Assembly (NCBI GenBank): GCA_964507185.1
Contig: CAZDOY010000049.1
Span: 1-16,762 of the forward strand
Direction: 5' to 3'
DNA from: CAVRTJ01 sp964507185
GTDB lineage: Bacteria > Acidobacteriota > UBA4820 > DSQY01
DNA length: 16,762 nt
The position numbers were made by a program, and so were the translations under genes. This document shows positions 1 to 7,792 of the stretch, in pieces (within the stretch, counting starts at the first letter, position 1; each line of letters opens with the position of its first letter). The notes below the pieces were generated by a model. The model worked only from the letters and a program-made list of their open reading frames with translations. It was not told where the DNA came from and did no database searches.

Positions 1-98
1 ATTTGCCTCGCCTGTTTGCAGATTGAGGCTTTGCTCGTCGATACGGGCCGTCAGGTTGCAACCGGGCAGGCGAGCCGCTCTATATTGTCAGTAAATAC

Positions 99-120
99 GG
101 TCAGGTCTGTGTGTTAAGCC
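99..120. repeat. Left inverted repeat of RAYT element
   Basis: The outer block GGTCAGGTCTG (99-109) and inner block TAAGCC (115-120) match the reverse complement of 1129-1150. The repeat contains the transposase stop codon (114-116). Confidence 0.65.
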
Positions 121-1031
121 TTCCGTTTTCCTTTCCTGGTCCGGCCATTCGCTCCCGACGTTTGTTTCTTGGTCTCTTCCAGCCTTCTGACGATCTTGCT
201 GATGGTCACGTAGTGCAGTTCCAGGTGATCCGCTATTTCCTTCTGCGTATAGCGGCCCTGGCGATAGGCCTGATAGACGGCCTCGTCCCGGGTGGCCCTG
301 GTCTTGAAGGCCCTGGCCGGGAAGTAGGATTCGAGGCTCTTCTTCTCAAGGATCTGCCTCTGCATCCGCGTATGTTCCTTCGCTTTCGTCTTGTTCCCGG
401 CGAGTTCCTTCAGCCGGCGACCGAAGGCGTCGGACCCGATGTAAAGGCCTCCGCGGACGTCGATTCTCGCCCGGTCTTTGAGCCCTTCCGCGACGAAGCG
501 GCGGTAGGCCCGGCGGGCCGTTCCGGCGTCTTTCCCGAACCGCGACAAGATCCAGGACACTCTAAGCCACTCCGGCGCCTTCGTTTGGCCGGCCGTCGCC
601 CGGTAGCTGCTCCAGCGCCAGTCTTTCGGAGATTTCACCTTCATCCCTCGCACCCGCACGGGAAACAGCACCGCGTATCGGCACAGCTCGAGAAGGTGGT
701 TCTTCTTCTCCACCAGGATGCCCTTGAACCTCCCCTGGAAGAGGTGTCCGGCACGGCGGTGCCGACGGTTGAAAGCCTGGGTGTATTCGCCGTTGAGCTG
801 CCGCATTCCCCGCGAGAGGTTGGGCTCGGGCGTCTCGATCACCAGGTGGTAGTGGTCGTTCATCAGGCAGTAGGCGTGGACGATCCAGCTCCACCGGTCC
901 ACCGTCCGGCCAAGAATGTCCAGGAACGCGAGCCGGTCCGTTTCGTCGCGGAACACGAGGCTCCGCTCGTTACCCCGCGACGTCACATAGTACACAGCTC
1001 CCGGAAATTCGATCCTCAACGGCCGCGCCAT
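114..1031 (-). CDS. REP-associated tyrosine (IS200-like, Y1) transposase
   Basis: This 305-residue protein is a Y1-type HUH single-strand DNA transposase of the REP-associated (RAYT) family. The family nicks and joins DNA at hairpin-bearing repeats. The chosen start gives the family's usual N-terminus MARPLRIEFPGAVYYVTSRG and has GGAG six bases upstream; the in-frame ATG at 1037 abuts that GGAG and is less likely. The HUH metal site is NDHYHLV (His60, His62), and the likely catalytic Tyr83 lies in LNGEYTQAFN. The usual central motif LNPVRAGMV reads LFPVRVRGMKV here, so the conserved Asn is lost and one residue seems inserted. A C-terminal helix-turn-helix (about residues 249-285, TQKEIADHLELHYVTISKIV) is present; such proteins are sometimes misannotated as RelE-like. 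The length is full and there is no frameshift, but activity is uncertain given the altered motif. It is divergent from the downstream lipoprotein gene. Confidence 0.88.
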   Translation of the reverse strand: MARPLRIEFPGAVYYVTSRGNERSLVFRDETDRLAFLDILGRTVDRWSWIVHAYCLMNDHYHLVIETPEPNLSRGMRQLNGEYTQAFNRRHRRAGHLFQGRFKGILVEKKNHLLELCRYAVLFPVRVRGMKVKSPKDWRWSSYRATAGQTKAPEWLRVSWILSRFGKDAGTARRAYRRFVAEGLKDRARIDVRGGLYIGSDAFGRRLKELAGNKTKAKEHTRMQRQILEKKSLESYFPARAFKTRATRDEAVYQAYRQGRYTQKEIADHLELHYVTISKIVRRLEETKKQTSGANGRTRKGKRKA

Positions 1032-1128
1032 TTCCATCTCCGCATAGATCAGGCTTCGGAACCCAGCCTGGCCACCACGGCTTGCCCGCGCCCCAAAGTG
1101 CCCTTTACGGAGATGCTACCACACTATA

Positions 1129-1150
1129 GGCTTACAAGGCAGACCTGACC
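1129..1150. repeat. Right inverted repeat of RAYT element
   Basis: GGCTTA (1129-1134), a five-base variable stretch, then CAGACCTGACC (1140-1150) forms the inverted partner of 99-120. The 1032-1358 spacer holds only this repeat and the promoter of the next gene; no other gene is seen in it. Confidence 0.65.
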
Positions 1151-1294
1151 CCACAACCTCTACATGCACCACCGCAAGATTGGCCCCAATGCCACTGCAA
1201 GTCCCGGACTCCAAATTCCCAATACCCTGGTTAACCCCTGCACCCTCTGCCTTTTAAAAGAGCCCTCCCGACCCGCGGGCCTGATCCGATCGCA

Positions 1295-1323
1295 TGGTCA
1301 CAGCCCCTCATGGCGTGTATACT
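1295..1323 (+). promoter_or_regulatory. Putative sigma70 promoter of the VIT/vWA lipoprotein gene
   Basis: A -35-like TGGTCA (1295-1300, 4 of 6 matches to TTGACA) and a -10 TATACT (1318-1323, 5 of 6 matches) are separated by an ideal 17 bases. The start codon at 1359 is 35 bases past the -10 element, leaving a short leader that carries a strong GGAGG. It lies outside the transposon's right repeat, so the gene keeps its own promoter. Confidence 0.5.
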
Positions 1324-1358
1324 GTCAAAGAGAGTGTCAACACATGGGAGGGGGCACC

Positions 1359-4142
1359 ATGAAAACGACCTTTAAGTTTTGTCTGTCGTTGCTTCTTGCG
1401 GTCGGCGTGCTGGCCTGCGTCAAACAGCCGCCGGCGGGAACGCCGACGGGCGCCGCACAGGTGAAGCCGTCGACCGGGAAGGTCGAAGGCATCGTCAGGG
1501 ATACCCAGAACCAGCCCATAATCGGGGCCACCGTCAAATTCACGTCTTCTGCTTTGCCGGGCATGAAGGGCACCGCCACCGACACCAAGGGCCGCTTTTC
1601 CGTCTCGGACCTGCCCGCCGGCAACGACTACAAGGTGAAGGTCGAGGCCCCCGGCTACAACCCGGTCGTCCAGAACCGAATCACGGTCCAGGCCGGAACA
1701 AAGATCGTGTTGCCCTTCACCCTCACCGGCGGCGCAAGCGAGATCACGGTCACCGCTATGCCGGCTGTCCAGGGCGGCGTCACGGGCGGCGTCGCCGGCG
1801 GCGTTCTCGGCGGGGTTATCGGCGGCGCTCGGCAGGCAAGCGGCTCGTCCGCCCTCTACCTGGCGCCGAGCGTGGTGCCTTCGGGAATGGTGTCCCCGGG
1901 AATTGCCAGCAAGTCAACCTCCGTGGGCACTCAGCTCCTCGTCATCGAACGACGGCCCGGCCCCGCTCGCGAACCCACCTCCGCGAGTATCGGACACGAG
2001 AGGCCCACCCAGGGCGCCCTGCGCGCACAGACGCCCAAGGGCGAGCCCCTGGGCGACTTCCCGCTCAAGCACACGAAGGTCGAGGCTTACGTCGGGGGAT
2101 ACCTCGCCAGGACGGTCGTCACCCAGCACTACACCAATCCCTACAAGCAGGTCATCGAAGCCGTCTACGTCTTTCCGCTGGGCTCCATGGCCGCCGTGCA
2201 CGACTTCGTCATGCAGGTGGGCGACCGAAAGATCGTGGGCATCGTCCGGCCGCGCGAAGAGGCGGAGCGGATCTACCGCGAGGCCAGGGCCCGAGGGCAG
2301 ACGGCCAGCCTCCTCACCCAGGAGCGACCGAACATCTTCACGCAGAACGTGGCCAACATCGAGCCGGGCGGTTCGGTCGACATCACGATCACCACCTTCG
2401 AGCGCCTCCGCTACCAGCAGGGCACCTACGAGTACGTCTTCCCCATGGTGGTCGGACCCCGCTACATCCCCGGATCCCCGAAAAAGGCGGCTCCGCCTGA
2501 AACGACCACCGGCGGCGGGGGATGGTCGCCCCCCACCACCGCCGTGCCCGACGCCGACAAGATCACCCCGCCCGTCCTGAAACCCGGGGAGCGCAGCGGC
2601 CACGACATAGACGTGACCGTGCACCTCGACGCCGGCCTGCCTCTCAAGAGCGTCGAGTGCGTGACCCACAAGGTAAGCATCCGGAAGCTGAGCAGAACCC
2701 AGCGGCTCGTCCGGCTTTCGCCGGCCGACACCATCCCCAACCGGGACTTCGTGCTCCGCTGGACGGTGGACGCATCGAAGATGCGCTTCGGCGTGCTGGC
2801 CTACAGAAAGAAGAAAGACGGCTACTTTACGCTCATGGTCCAGCCGCCGCTCAAGCCCTCCGATTCGCAGGTCTCTCCCAGGGAGATCACCTTCATTCTG
2901 GACGTCTCCGGAAGCATGAGCGGACTGCCCATCGAAACCTCCAAGAGCCTCGTCAGGAAGGTCCTGGACAGCATGCGCCCCGGGGACCTCTTCAACGTCT
3001 TCACCTTCGCCAGCGGGAACAGCCAGCTCTGGGACAGCCCGCAGCCCGATACGCCGGCGAACGTCATCGCCGCAAAGAAGTTCCTGAACGACCTGAGGGG
3101 GGCCGGAGGCACCGAGATGATGGCCGGCCTCGGCCGGGCCGTCGCCGCGAAGCACGACCCAAAGTACCTCCAGATGTACGTCTTCTGCACGGATGGATTC
3201 GTGGGCAACGACCAGGGGATCCTCTCCTTTATCAGGCAGGCGCGCGGGGACGCCCGCTTCTTCGCCTTCGGCATCGGCAACAGCGTGAACCGGTACCTCA
3301 TCGAAGGTATCGGCAGGGAGGGCGAGGGCAAGTCCATGGTCGTCATGCCCAGGGACAGCGGCTCCGCGGACCGGGCCGCCGCCGCGTTCTACCGCTGCAT
3401 CGACTCGCCCGTCCTGGTTAGCCCCTCCATCGACTGGAACGGCCTGCCCGTCAAAGACGTCTACCCCGCGCACCCGGGCGACCTCTTCGCGGGCGGCACC
3501 CTCGACGTGGTCGCCCGCTACACGAAGCCGGCGAGCGGGACAATCTACGTGACCGGCCGGGTCGGCGCAAAGAAGGTCCGCTTCCCCGTCCGCGTGACCC
3601 TTCCCGCCCACGCGACCAGCCATTCTGAACTCGCCCCCGTATGGGCCCGCTACAAAATCGCCGACCTGTCCTCCGACATGCTCGACGCTGGGGACAAGGA
3701 ACGGGACGATCTCGTCAAACAGATTACCGATCTGGCGGTCAAGTACAAGCTGGCCAGCCGGTACACGTCCTTCGTCGCGGTGGACGCCTCCCGCATCGTC
3801 GGCGACGGCAGGCCCCTCAAGGTCGTACAGCCCGTCGAGCTGCCCGAGGGCGTGAGCTACGAAGGCATCTTCGGCGAACGTGGCGTCGGCGAGGTGGAGG
3901 CGGTCCCCGCGTGGGGCGTGCGCCTCCAGGACACCGCAAGCGGCAAGGTCAGGGTCTGCACCGTCGAAGAGGGCGGCCCCGCCGAAAAGGCCGGCGTAAA
4001 GCCCGGGGCCGAACTCAAGGCCGTGAACGGAACCGCCGTCAACGATCTCGTCCACCTGGAGGGCCTGCTCCTCCAGAACCCCGCCCGGACCGTCACCGTC
4101 ACCTTCGCCCCGGGCGGTAAAACCGCCCTGCCGGCACCGTGA
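1359..4142 (+). CDS. Lipoprotein with CarboxypepD-reg, VIT, vWA and PDZ domains
   Basis: This is a 927-residue predicted lipoprotein. The ATG at 1359 is chosen over in-frame upstream codons because GGAGG (1347-1351) sits seven bases before it and a lipoprotein signal follows (residues 1-19, lipobox VLAC, Cys20). Domains in order: a carboxypeptidase-regulatory-like beta-sandwich (about 38-123); a Gly/Val-rich linker (139-157, repeated GGV units); a VIT domain (about 230-365); a Pro/Gly-rich insert (370-400); a vWA domain (about 508-665) with an intact MIDAS, DVSGSMS (Asp515, Ser517, Ser519), Thr585 and Asp612; the ITIH-like motif LAVKYKLASRYTSFVAVD (792-809); and a C-terminal PDZ-like domain (about 850-918, VEEGGPAEKAGVKPG). 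VIT plus vWA proteins usually bind proteins through metal; the PDZ domain suggests a second peptide-binding site. A surface or periplasmic scaffold or adhesion role is an inference. The partner is unknown, and the next gene starts 168 bases downstream. Confidence 0.9.
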   Translation: MKTTFKFCLSLLLAVGVLACVKQPPAGTPTGAAQVKPSTGKVEGIVRDTQNQPIIGATVKFTSSALPGMKGTATDTKGRFSVSDLPAGNDYKVKVEAPGYNPVVQNRITVQAGTKIVLPFTLTGGASEITVTAMPAVQGGVTGGVAGGVLGGVIGGARQASGSSALYLAPSVVPSGMVSPGIASKSTSVGTQLLVIERRPGPAREPTSASIGHERPTQGALRAQTPKGEPLGDFPLKHTKVEAYVGGYLARTVVTQHYTNPYKQVIEAVYVFPLGSMAAVHDFVMQVGDRKIVGIVRPREEAERIYREARARGQTASLLTQERPNIFTQNVANIEPGGSVDITITTFERLRYQQGTYEYVFPMVVGPRYIPGSPKKAAPPETTTGGGGWSPPTTAVPDADKITPPVLKPGERSGHDIDVTVHLDAGLPLKSVECVTHKVSIRKLSRTQRLVRLSPADTIPNRDFVLRWTVDASKMRFGVLAYRKKKDGYFTLMVQPPLKPSDSQVSPREITFILDVSGSMSGLPIETSKSLVRKVLDSMRPGDLFNVFTFASGNSQLWDSPQPDTPANVIAAKKFLNDLRGAGGTEMMAGLGRAVAAKHDPKYLQMYVFCTDGFVGNDQGILSFIRQARGDARFFAFGIGNSVNRYLIEGIGREGEGKSMVVMPRDSGSADRAAAAFYRCIDSPVLVSPSIDWNGLPVKDVYPAHPGDLFAGGTLDVVARYTKPASGTIYVTGRVGAKKVRFPVRVTLPAHATSHSELAPVWARYKIADLSSDMLDAGDKERDDLVKQITDLAVKYKLASRYTSFVAVDASRIVGDGRPLKVVQPVELPEGVSYEGIFGERGVGEVEAVPAWGVRLQDTASGKVRVCTVEEGGPAEKAGVKPGAELKAVNGTAVNDLVHLEGLLLQNPARTVTVTFAPGGKTALPAP

Positions 4143-4187
4143 AGAAAGACGGAGGCCACCAGGCGTCCTCACACGAACGGAACAGTC

Positions 4188-4226
4188 GGGCCGGCCCATC
4201 GCACCAACGGGCGCACCGGCCGGCCC
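4188..4226 (+). terminator. Possible hairpin terminator after the VIT/vWA gene
   Basis: A 9-bp GC-only stem, GGGCCGGCC (4188-4196) with GGCCGGCCC (4218-4226), encloses a 21-base loop, 45 bases after the stop codon. Only a short pyrimidine tail follows and there is no real T-run, so it could be a non-terminating hairpin. Confidence 0.3.
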
Positions 4227-4310
4227 TTCTCCCGGATCGCTCCATTCGGCAGGACCCTTCGGAAGTAAGTTATTGGGATTCTTACAGGCATCTAAAAGAG
4301 GAGGTCAATC

Positions 4311-4921
4311 ATGAAATCGAAGTTCGTCGTAATGCTCATCGCGCTGGTGACCATACCGATCGCGGCTCAGCAAGCCAGGTGGTCGACCTCGATCAGCGTG
4401 GGGGAACAGTTCGCCGCTCAGGACGCCGGCTCCGGACTATCGTTCTCTCTTTCCGCCGATTTTGCACTCACCACGCACTTCGGCCTGGCCATGAGCGTGG
4501 CCTCCTATGAGGGGAAGGTCAGCCACACCTACCACTTCGACAATGCTACGGTTCATTCCCGAATTCACAGCCCGTTCCAGATCGTATCCGTCGGGCCGCA
4601 GTTCCGGTTGCCTCTCGGCCCGGACAGCCTTCTGTACGCCGACCTGATGCTCGGGTATTCGCTCGGCTCAACAAGCGGCGACGTCACCTCGGACGCGTAT
4701 TTTTTCCATGCCCCGAACGAACACCACTACGTCAGGGGTGTCCCGGACTCCAGGAAGAACGAATTCACCGCCGGCGCGGTGCTGGGATTCCGCCACTTCT
4801 TCGGAAAGACCACAGGCCTCCAAGTAACCGCCTCCTACAACCACTACTCGGGCTTCCACTCTCCCTGGGATTCGTTCGATCCTCTCACTCAAAGCGATTA
4901 CTATGCCCTGAGAGCCGGCGT
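4311..4921 (+). CDS. Outer-membrane beta-barrel-like protein, 3' end lost in assembly gap
   Basis: The first 203 codons of an exported protein are present; the 3' end runs into the N gap. The start is supported by AGGAGG (4299-4304) six bases upstream and a Sec-type signal peptide (MKSKFVVMLIALVTIPIAAQ, cleavage near residues 19-21). The mature part alternates polar and hydrophobic residues in short strands with Gly and aromatics (for example FQIVSVGPQFRLPLG, SLLYADLMLGYSLG, LQVTASYNHYSG), as in small outer-membrane barrels of the OmpA/OmpW-like type. The last readable residues, YYALRAGV, resemble the start of a final barrel strand, so only a few residues may be missing. No specific family is recognised, and a transport or structural role cannot be assigned. 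It follows the VIT/vWA lipoprotein by 168 bases on the same strand, with its own ribosome site. Confidence 0.75.
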
Positions 4922-5021
4922 NNNNNNNNNNNNNNNNNNNNNNNNNNNNNNNNNNNNNNNNNNNNNNNNNNNNNNNNNNNNNNNNNNNNNNNNNNNNNNN
5001 NNNNNNNNNNNNNNNNNNNNN
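4922..5021. other. Assembly gap (100 N)
   Basis: Exactly 100 N, the conventional placeholder for a scaffold gap of unknown length. The nine bases AGCCGGCGT end the left contig (4913-4921) and begin the right contig (5022-5030), so the contigs may simply overlap or may break at a short repeat. Confidence 0.97.
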
Positions 5022-5058
5022 AGCCGGCGTCCCGCAAGATCGCGACTGCCTCGCATAA

Positions 5059-5434
5059 CCCGGCGTGTCTTGTCAGTTTCCTATCACGCTATAACATTGC
5101 AGCCTTTGTGAGCACAACGCAAGCCTGCCGGGCCTGCGCCTGGATGCCGTCTCGGGCCGCAGGCACAGACAGAGCACCGGCACAGGGATTTTCGCTCCCC
5201 TGCTCCGCCGCTGTATTGTAAGCTGGACACGGCCGAGTCCATGCACCAGAATGGATCATGTAGCACAAGTTGATGCCTGCGCCTGGGGGGGGGCGCCGGA
5301 TTCGGCACCGCGGACGGTGACCCACCGGCGGGCAACGGCTCGCGCACGCACGCCCGGTTCGCCGGCGCGTCGGCCGCCTTGACCGACCGGCGCCACGGGA
5401 GGGACGGCGGGAGCCCGATCAAAAGGAGAAGCCC
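5059..5434. other. Long non-coding region upstream of xfp
   Basis: I see no credible gene between the gap and the phosphoketolase. The region holds a nine-G run (5285-5293), which is error-prone in sequencing, and GC-rich sequence before the xfp ribosome site (AAGGAG, 5423-5428). No confident promoter was found. Short ORFs in it have no ribosome site and no recognisable product. A regulatory leader is possible but unproven. Confidence 0.5.
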
Positions 5435-7792
5435 ATGAACAAACCACTCTCTCAAACCATGCTGCGCAAGATGGACGCTTACTGGCGAGCCGCAAACTAC
5501 CTGTCCGTGGGGCAGATCTACCTTCGCGACAACCCCCTCCTCAAGAAGCCGCTTAAGGCCGAGCACGTGAAGGCCCGTCTCCTGGGACACTGGGGAACCA
5601 CACCCGGCCTCAACTTCATCTACGTGCACCTCAACCGCATCATCAACGCGCACGACCTCGACATGATCTACGTGACGGGGCCCGGTCACGGCGGGCCGGG
5701 GATCGTGGCCAACACGTACCTGGAGGGCACCTACAGCGAACTCTACCCCGACGTCTCCCGGGACGAGGCGGGCATGAAGAAGCTCTTCACGCAGTTCTCC
5801 TTTCCGGGCGGCATCCCGAGCCACGTGGCCCCCGAGACTCCCGGGTCGATCAACGAGGGCGGTGAACTCGGCTATTCGCTGGCCCACGCGTTCGGGGCCG
5901 CCTTCGACAATCCCGACCTGATCGTCGCCTGCGTCATCGGCGACGGAGAGGCTGAAACGGGCGCCCTGGCCACCAGCTGGCATTCCAACAAGTTCCTCAA
6001 TCCCGTTCGCGACGGCGCGGTGCTTCCCATTCTCCACCTGAACGGGTACAAAATAGCCAACCCTACGGTCCTGGCGAGGATCAGCGGCGAAGAGCTGGGG
6101 GCCCTCCTGCGCGGATACGGCTACGAGCCCTTCTTCGTAGAGGGCGACGACCCGAAGCGCCTCCACCAGGTCATGGCCGAGACGCTCGACAAGATCGTAG
6201 AGAACATCCGGACCATCCAGCTCGACGCCCGGTCGAGGGGATTCCACAAGAGGCCCGCGTGGCCGATGATCGTTATGCGGACACCGAAGGGCTGGACGGG
6301 GCCGAAGACGGTGGACGGGGTTCCTGTCGAAGGGACCTTCCGTTCCCACCAGGTGCCGCTCTCCGGGGTCGCCACGAATCCGGCCCACCTCAAAATGCTC
6401 GAGCGCTGGATGAAGAGCTACAAACCCCGGGAGCTTTTCGATGTTGAAGGCGGGTTGCTCAAGTCCCTCGCCGAGCTCGCCCCCCGGGGCCGGCGCCGCA
6501 TGGGCGCCAACCCCCACGCCAACGGCGGGGAGCTGATGCGCGATCTCAGGCTGCCCGATTTCCGGGATTTCGCCGTCGAGGTCTCTTCCCCCGGCACGCA
6601 CAGGGCCGAAGCCACCAGGGTCCTCGGCGCCTTTCTCCGCGACGTCATGACCTTGAACGCCGACAGCCGCAACTTCAGGGTATTCGGTCCCGACGAGACG
6701 GCTTCCAACCGCCTGACGCACCTGTTCGACGTCACCGACCGCGTGTCCACCGCGGAGATACTCGAGTCCGACGACCACCTCTCGCCGGACGGGCGGGTCA
6801 TGGAAGTCCTCAGCGAACACCTCTGCCAGGGATGGCTCGAAGGCTACCTCCTGACGGGGCGCCACGGCTTCTTCTCCTGTTACGAGGCCTTCATCCACAT
6901 AATAGATTCCATGTTCAACCAGCACGCCAAATGGCTCAAGGTCACCCGCGACATTCCCTGGCGTCGCCCCGTCGCATCCCTGAATTACCTCCTGACGTCC
7001 CACGTATGGCGCCAGGACCACAACGGCTTCAGCCACCAGGACCCCGGCTTCATCGACCACGTCGCCAACAAGAAGGCCGACGTCATCCGCGTCTACCTCC
7101 CGCCCGACGCCAACTGCCTCCTGTCGGTGGCGGACCACTGCCTGAGAAGCCGGAACTACGTCAACGTCATCGTGGCCGGGAAGCAGCCGGAACTCCAGTG
7201 GCTCGACATGGATGCCGCCGTCAGGCACTGCACGGCCGGGCTCGGCATATGGCCGTGGGCGAGCAGCGACGAAGGGGGCGAACCCGACGTCGTCATGGCC
7301 TGCGCCGGCGACGTTCCCACGCTGGAAACCCTCGCCGCCACCCGCATCCTCAGGGACCACTTCCCGGACCTGAAAGTCCGGGTCGTCAACATCGTCGACC
7401 TCATGACCCTCCAGCCGCAGAGCGAACACCCCCACGGGCTGAGCGACAAAGACTTCGACGTCCTGTTCACGACCGACAAGCCGATCATCTTCGCCTACCA
7501 CGGCTACCCCTGGCTCATCCACCGCCTGACTTACCGCAGGACGAACCACAAGAACCTCCACGTCCGGGGCTACAAGGAAGAAGGCACGACCACCACCCCC
7601 TTCGACATGGTCGTGATGAACGAGCTGGACCGCTTCCACCTCGTCGGCGACGTCATCGACCGCGTGCCGAAGCTCGGGTCCCGCGCCGCCTACACCAAGC
7701 AGTGGATCCGCGACAGGCTGCTCGATCACAAGGCCTTCATCTGCAAACACGGCGTGGACATGCCCGAAATCAGCGAATGGACGTGGGACTGA
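5435..7792 (+). CDS. xfp: Phosphoketolase (xylulose 5-phosphate/fructose 6-phosphate)
   Basis: This 785-residue, full-length thiamine-diphosphate enzyme of the XFP family (usual length about 790) cleaves xylulose 5-phosphate, and often fructose 6-phosphate, with phosphate. The products are acetyl phosphate plus glyceraldehyde 3-phosphate or erythrose 4-phosphate, in the cytoplasm. Both family signatures are present: EGGELGY (141-147) and the ThDP/metal site in GAAFDNPDLIVACVIGDGE (154-172), continuing as GDGEAETG (169-176). Also conserved are HWGTTPG (His52), GPGHGGPG (His85), the PSH-x-APETPG segment (His130) and FRSHQVPLSG in the middle. The start has AAGGAG at 5423-5428. It stands alone: no acetate kinase or phosphotransacetylase gene lies beside it, so acetyl phosphate must be used by enzymes encoded elsewhere. 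Substrate preference cannot be read from the sequence. Confidence 0.97.
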   Translation: MNKPLSQTMLRKMDAYWRAANYLSVGQIYLRDNPLLKKPLKAEHVKARLLGHWGTTPGLNFIYVHLNRIINAHDLDMIYVTGPGHGGPGIVANTYLEGTYSELYPDVSRDEAGMKKLFTQFSFPGGIPSHVAPETPGSINEGGELGYSLAHAFGAAFDNPDLIVACVIGDGEAETGALATSWHSNKFLNPVRDGAVLPILHLNGYKIANPTVLARISGEELGALLRGYGYEPFFVEGDDPKRLHQVMAETLDKIVENIRTIQLDARSRGFHKRPAWPMIVMRTPKGWTGPKTVDGVPVEGTFRSHQVPLSGVATNPAHLKMLERWMKSYKPRELFDVEGGLLKSLAELAPRGRRRMGANPHANGGELMRDLRLPDFRDFAVEVSSPGTHRAEATRVLGAFLRDVMTLNADSRNFRVFGPDETASNRLTHLFDVTDRVSTAEILESDDHLSPDGRVMEVLSEHLCQGWLEGYLLTGRHGFFSCYEAFIHIIDSMFNQHAKWLKVTRDIPWRRPVASLNYLLTSHVWRQDHNGFSHQDPGFIDHVANKKADVIRVYLPPDANCLLSVADHCLRSRNYVNVIVAGKQPELQWLDMDAAVRHCTAGLGIWPWASSDEGGEPDVVMACAGDVPTLETLAATRILRDHFPDLKVRVVNIVDLMTLQPQSEHPHGLSDKDFDVLFTTDKPIIFAYHGYPWLIHRLTYRRTNHKNLHVRGYKEEGTTTTPFDMVVMNELDRFHLVGDVIDRVPKLGSRAAYTKQWIRDRLLDHKAFICKHGVDMPEISEWTWD

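Larger units (their letters stand above)
99..1150 (-). mobile_element. Solitary RAYT/IS200-like element bounded by inverted repeats
   Basis: A single Y1-type transposase gene lies between two imperfect inverted repeats, 99-120 on the left and 1129-1150 on the right. The outer 11 bases (GGTCAGGTCTG inward from the left) match perfectly, the next five mostly differ, and the inner six (TAAGCC) match again, giving 18 of about 22 matches by eye. The left repeat covers the transposase stop codon. No target-site duplication is visible, as expected for single-strand Y1 transposases. No second copy of the repeat was noticed in the window. The boundaries are inferred from the repeats; the true recombination points could differ by a few bases. 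Confidence 0.6.

Noticed and set aside
1..98. Possible extension of the transposon or REP hairpins on the left
   Set aside because: No second copy of the inverted-repeat core or convincing hairpin was seen to the left of 99.
111..1148. Plus-strand open frame opposite the transposase
   Set aside because: Pro/Arg/His-rich antisense of a recognisable transposase; no domain seen.
1914..4199. Very long minus-strand open frame opposite the VIT/vWA gene
   Set aside because: High-GC coding sequence lowers stop frequency on the opposite strand. Its translation has no recognisable domain, and the plus strand carries a complete multi-domain lipoprotein with signal peptide and ribosome site.
5251..5379. 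Short plus-strand ORF (about 42 codons) upstream of xfp
   Set aside because: No ribosome site, crosses the nine-G run, Arg/Ala/Pro-rich translation; probably non-coding.
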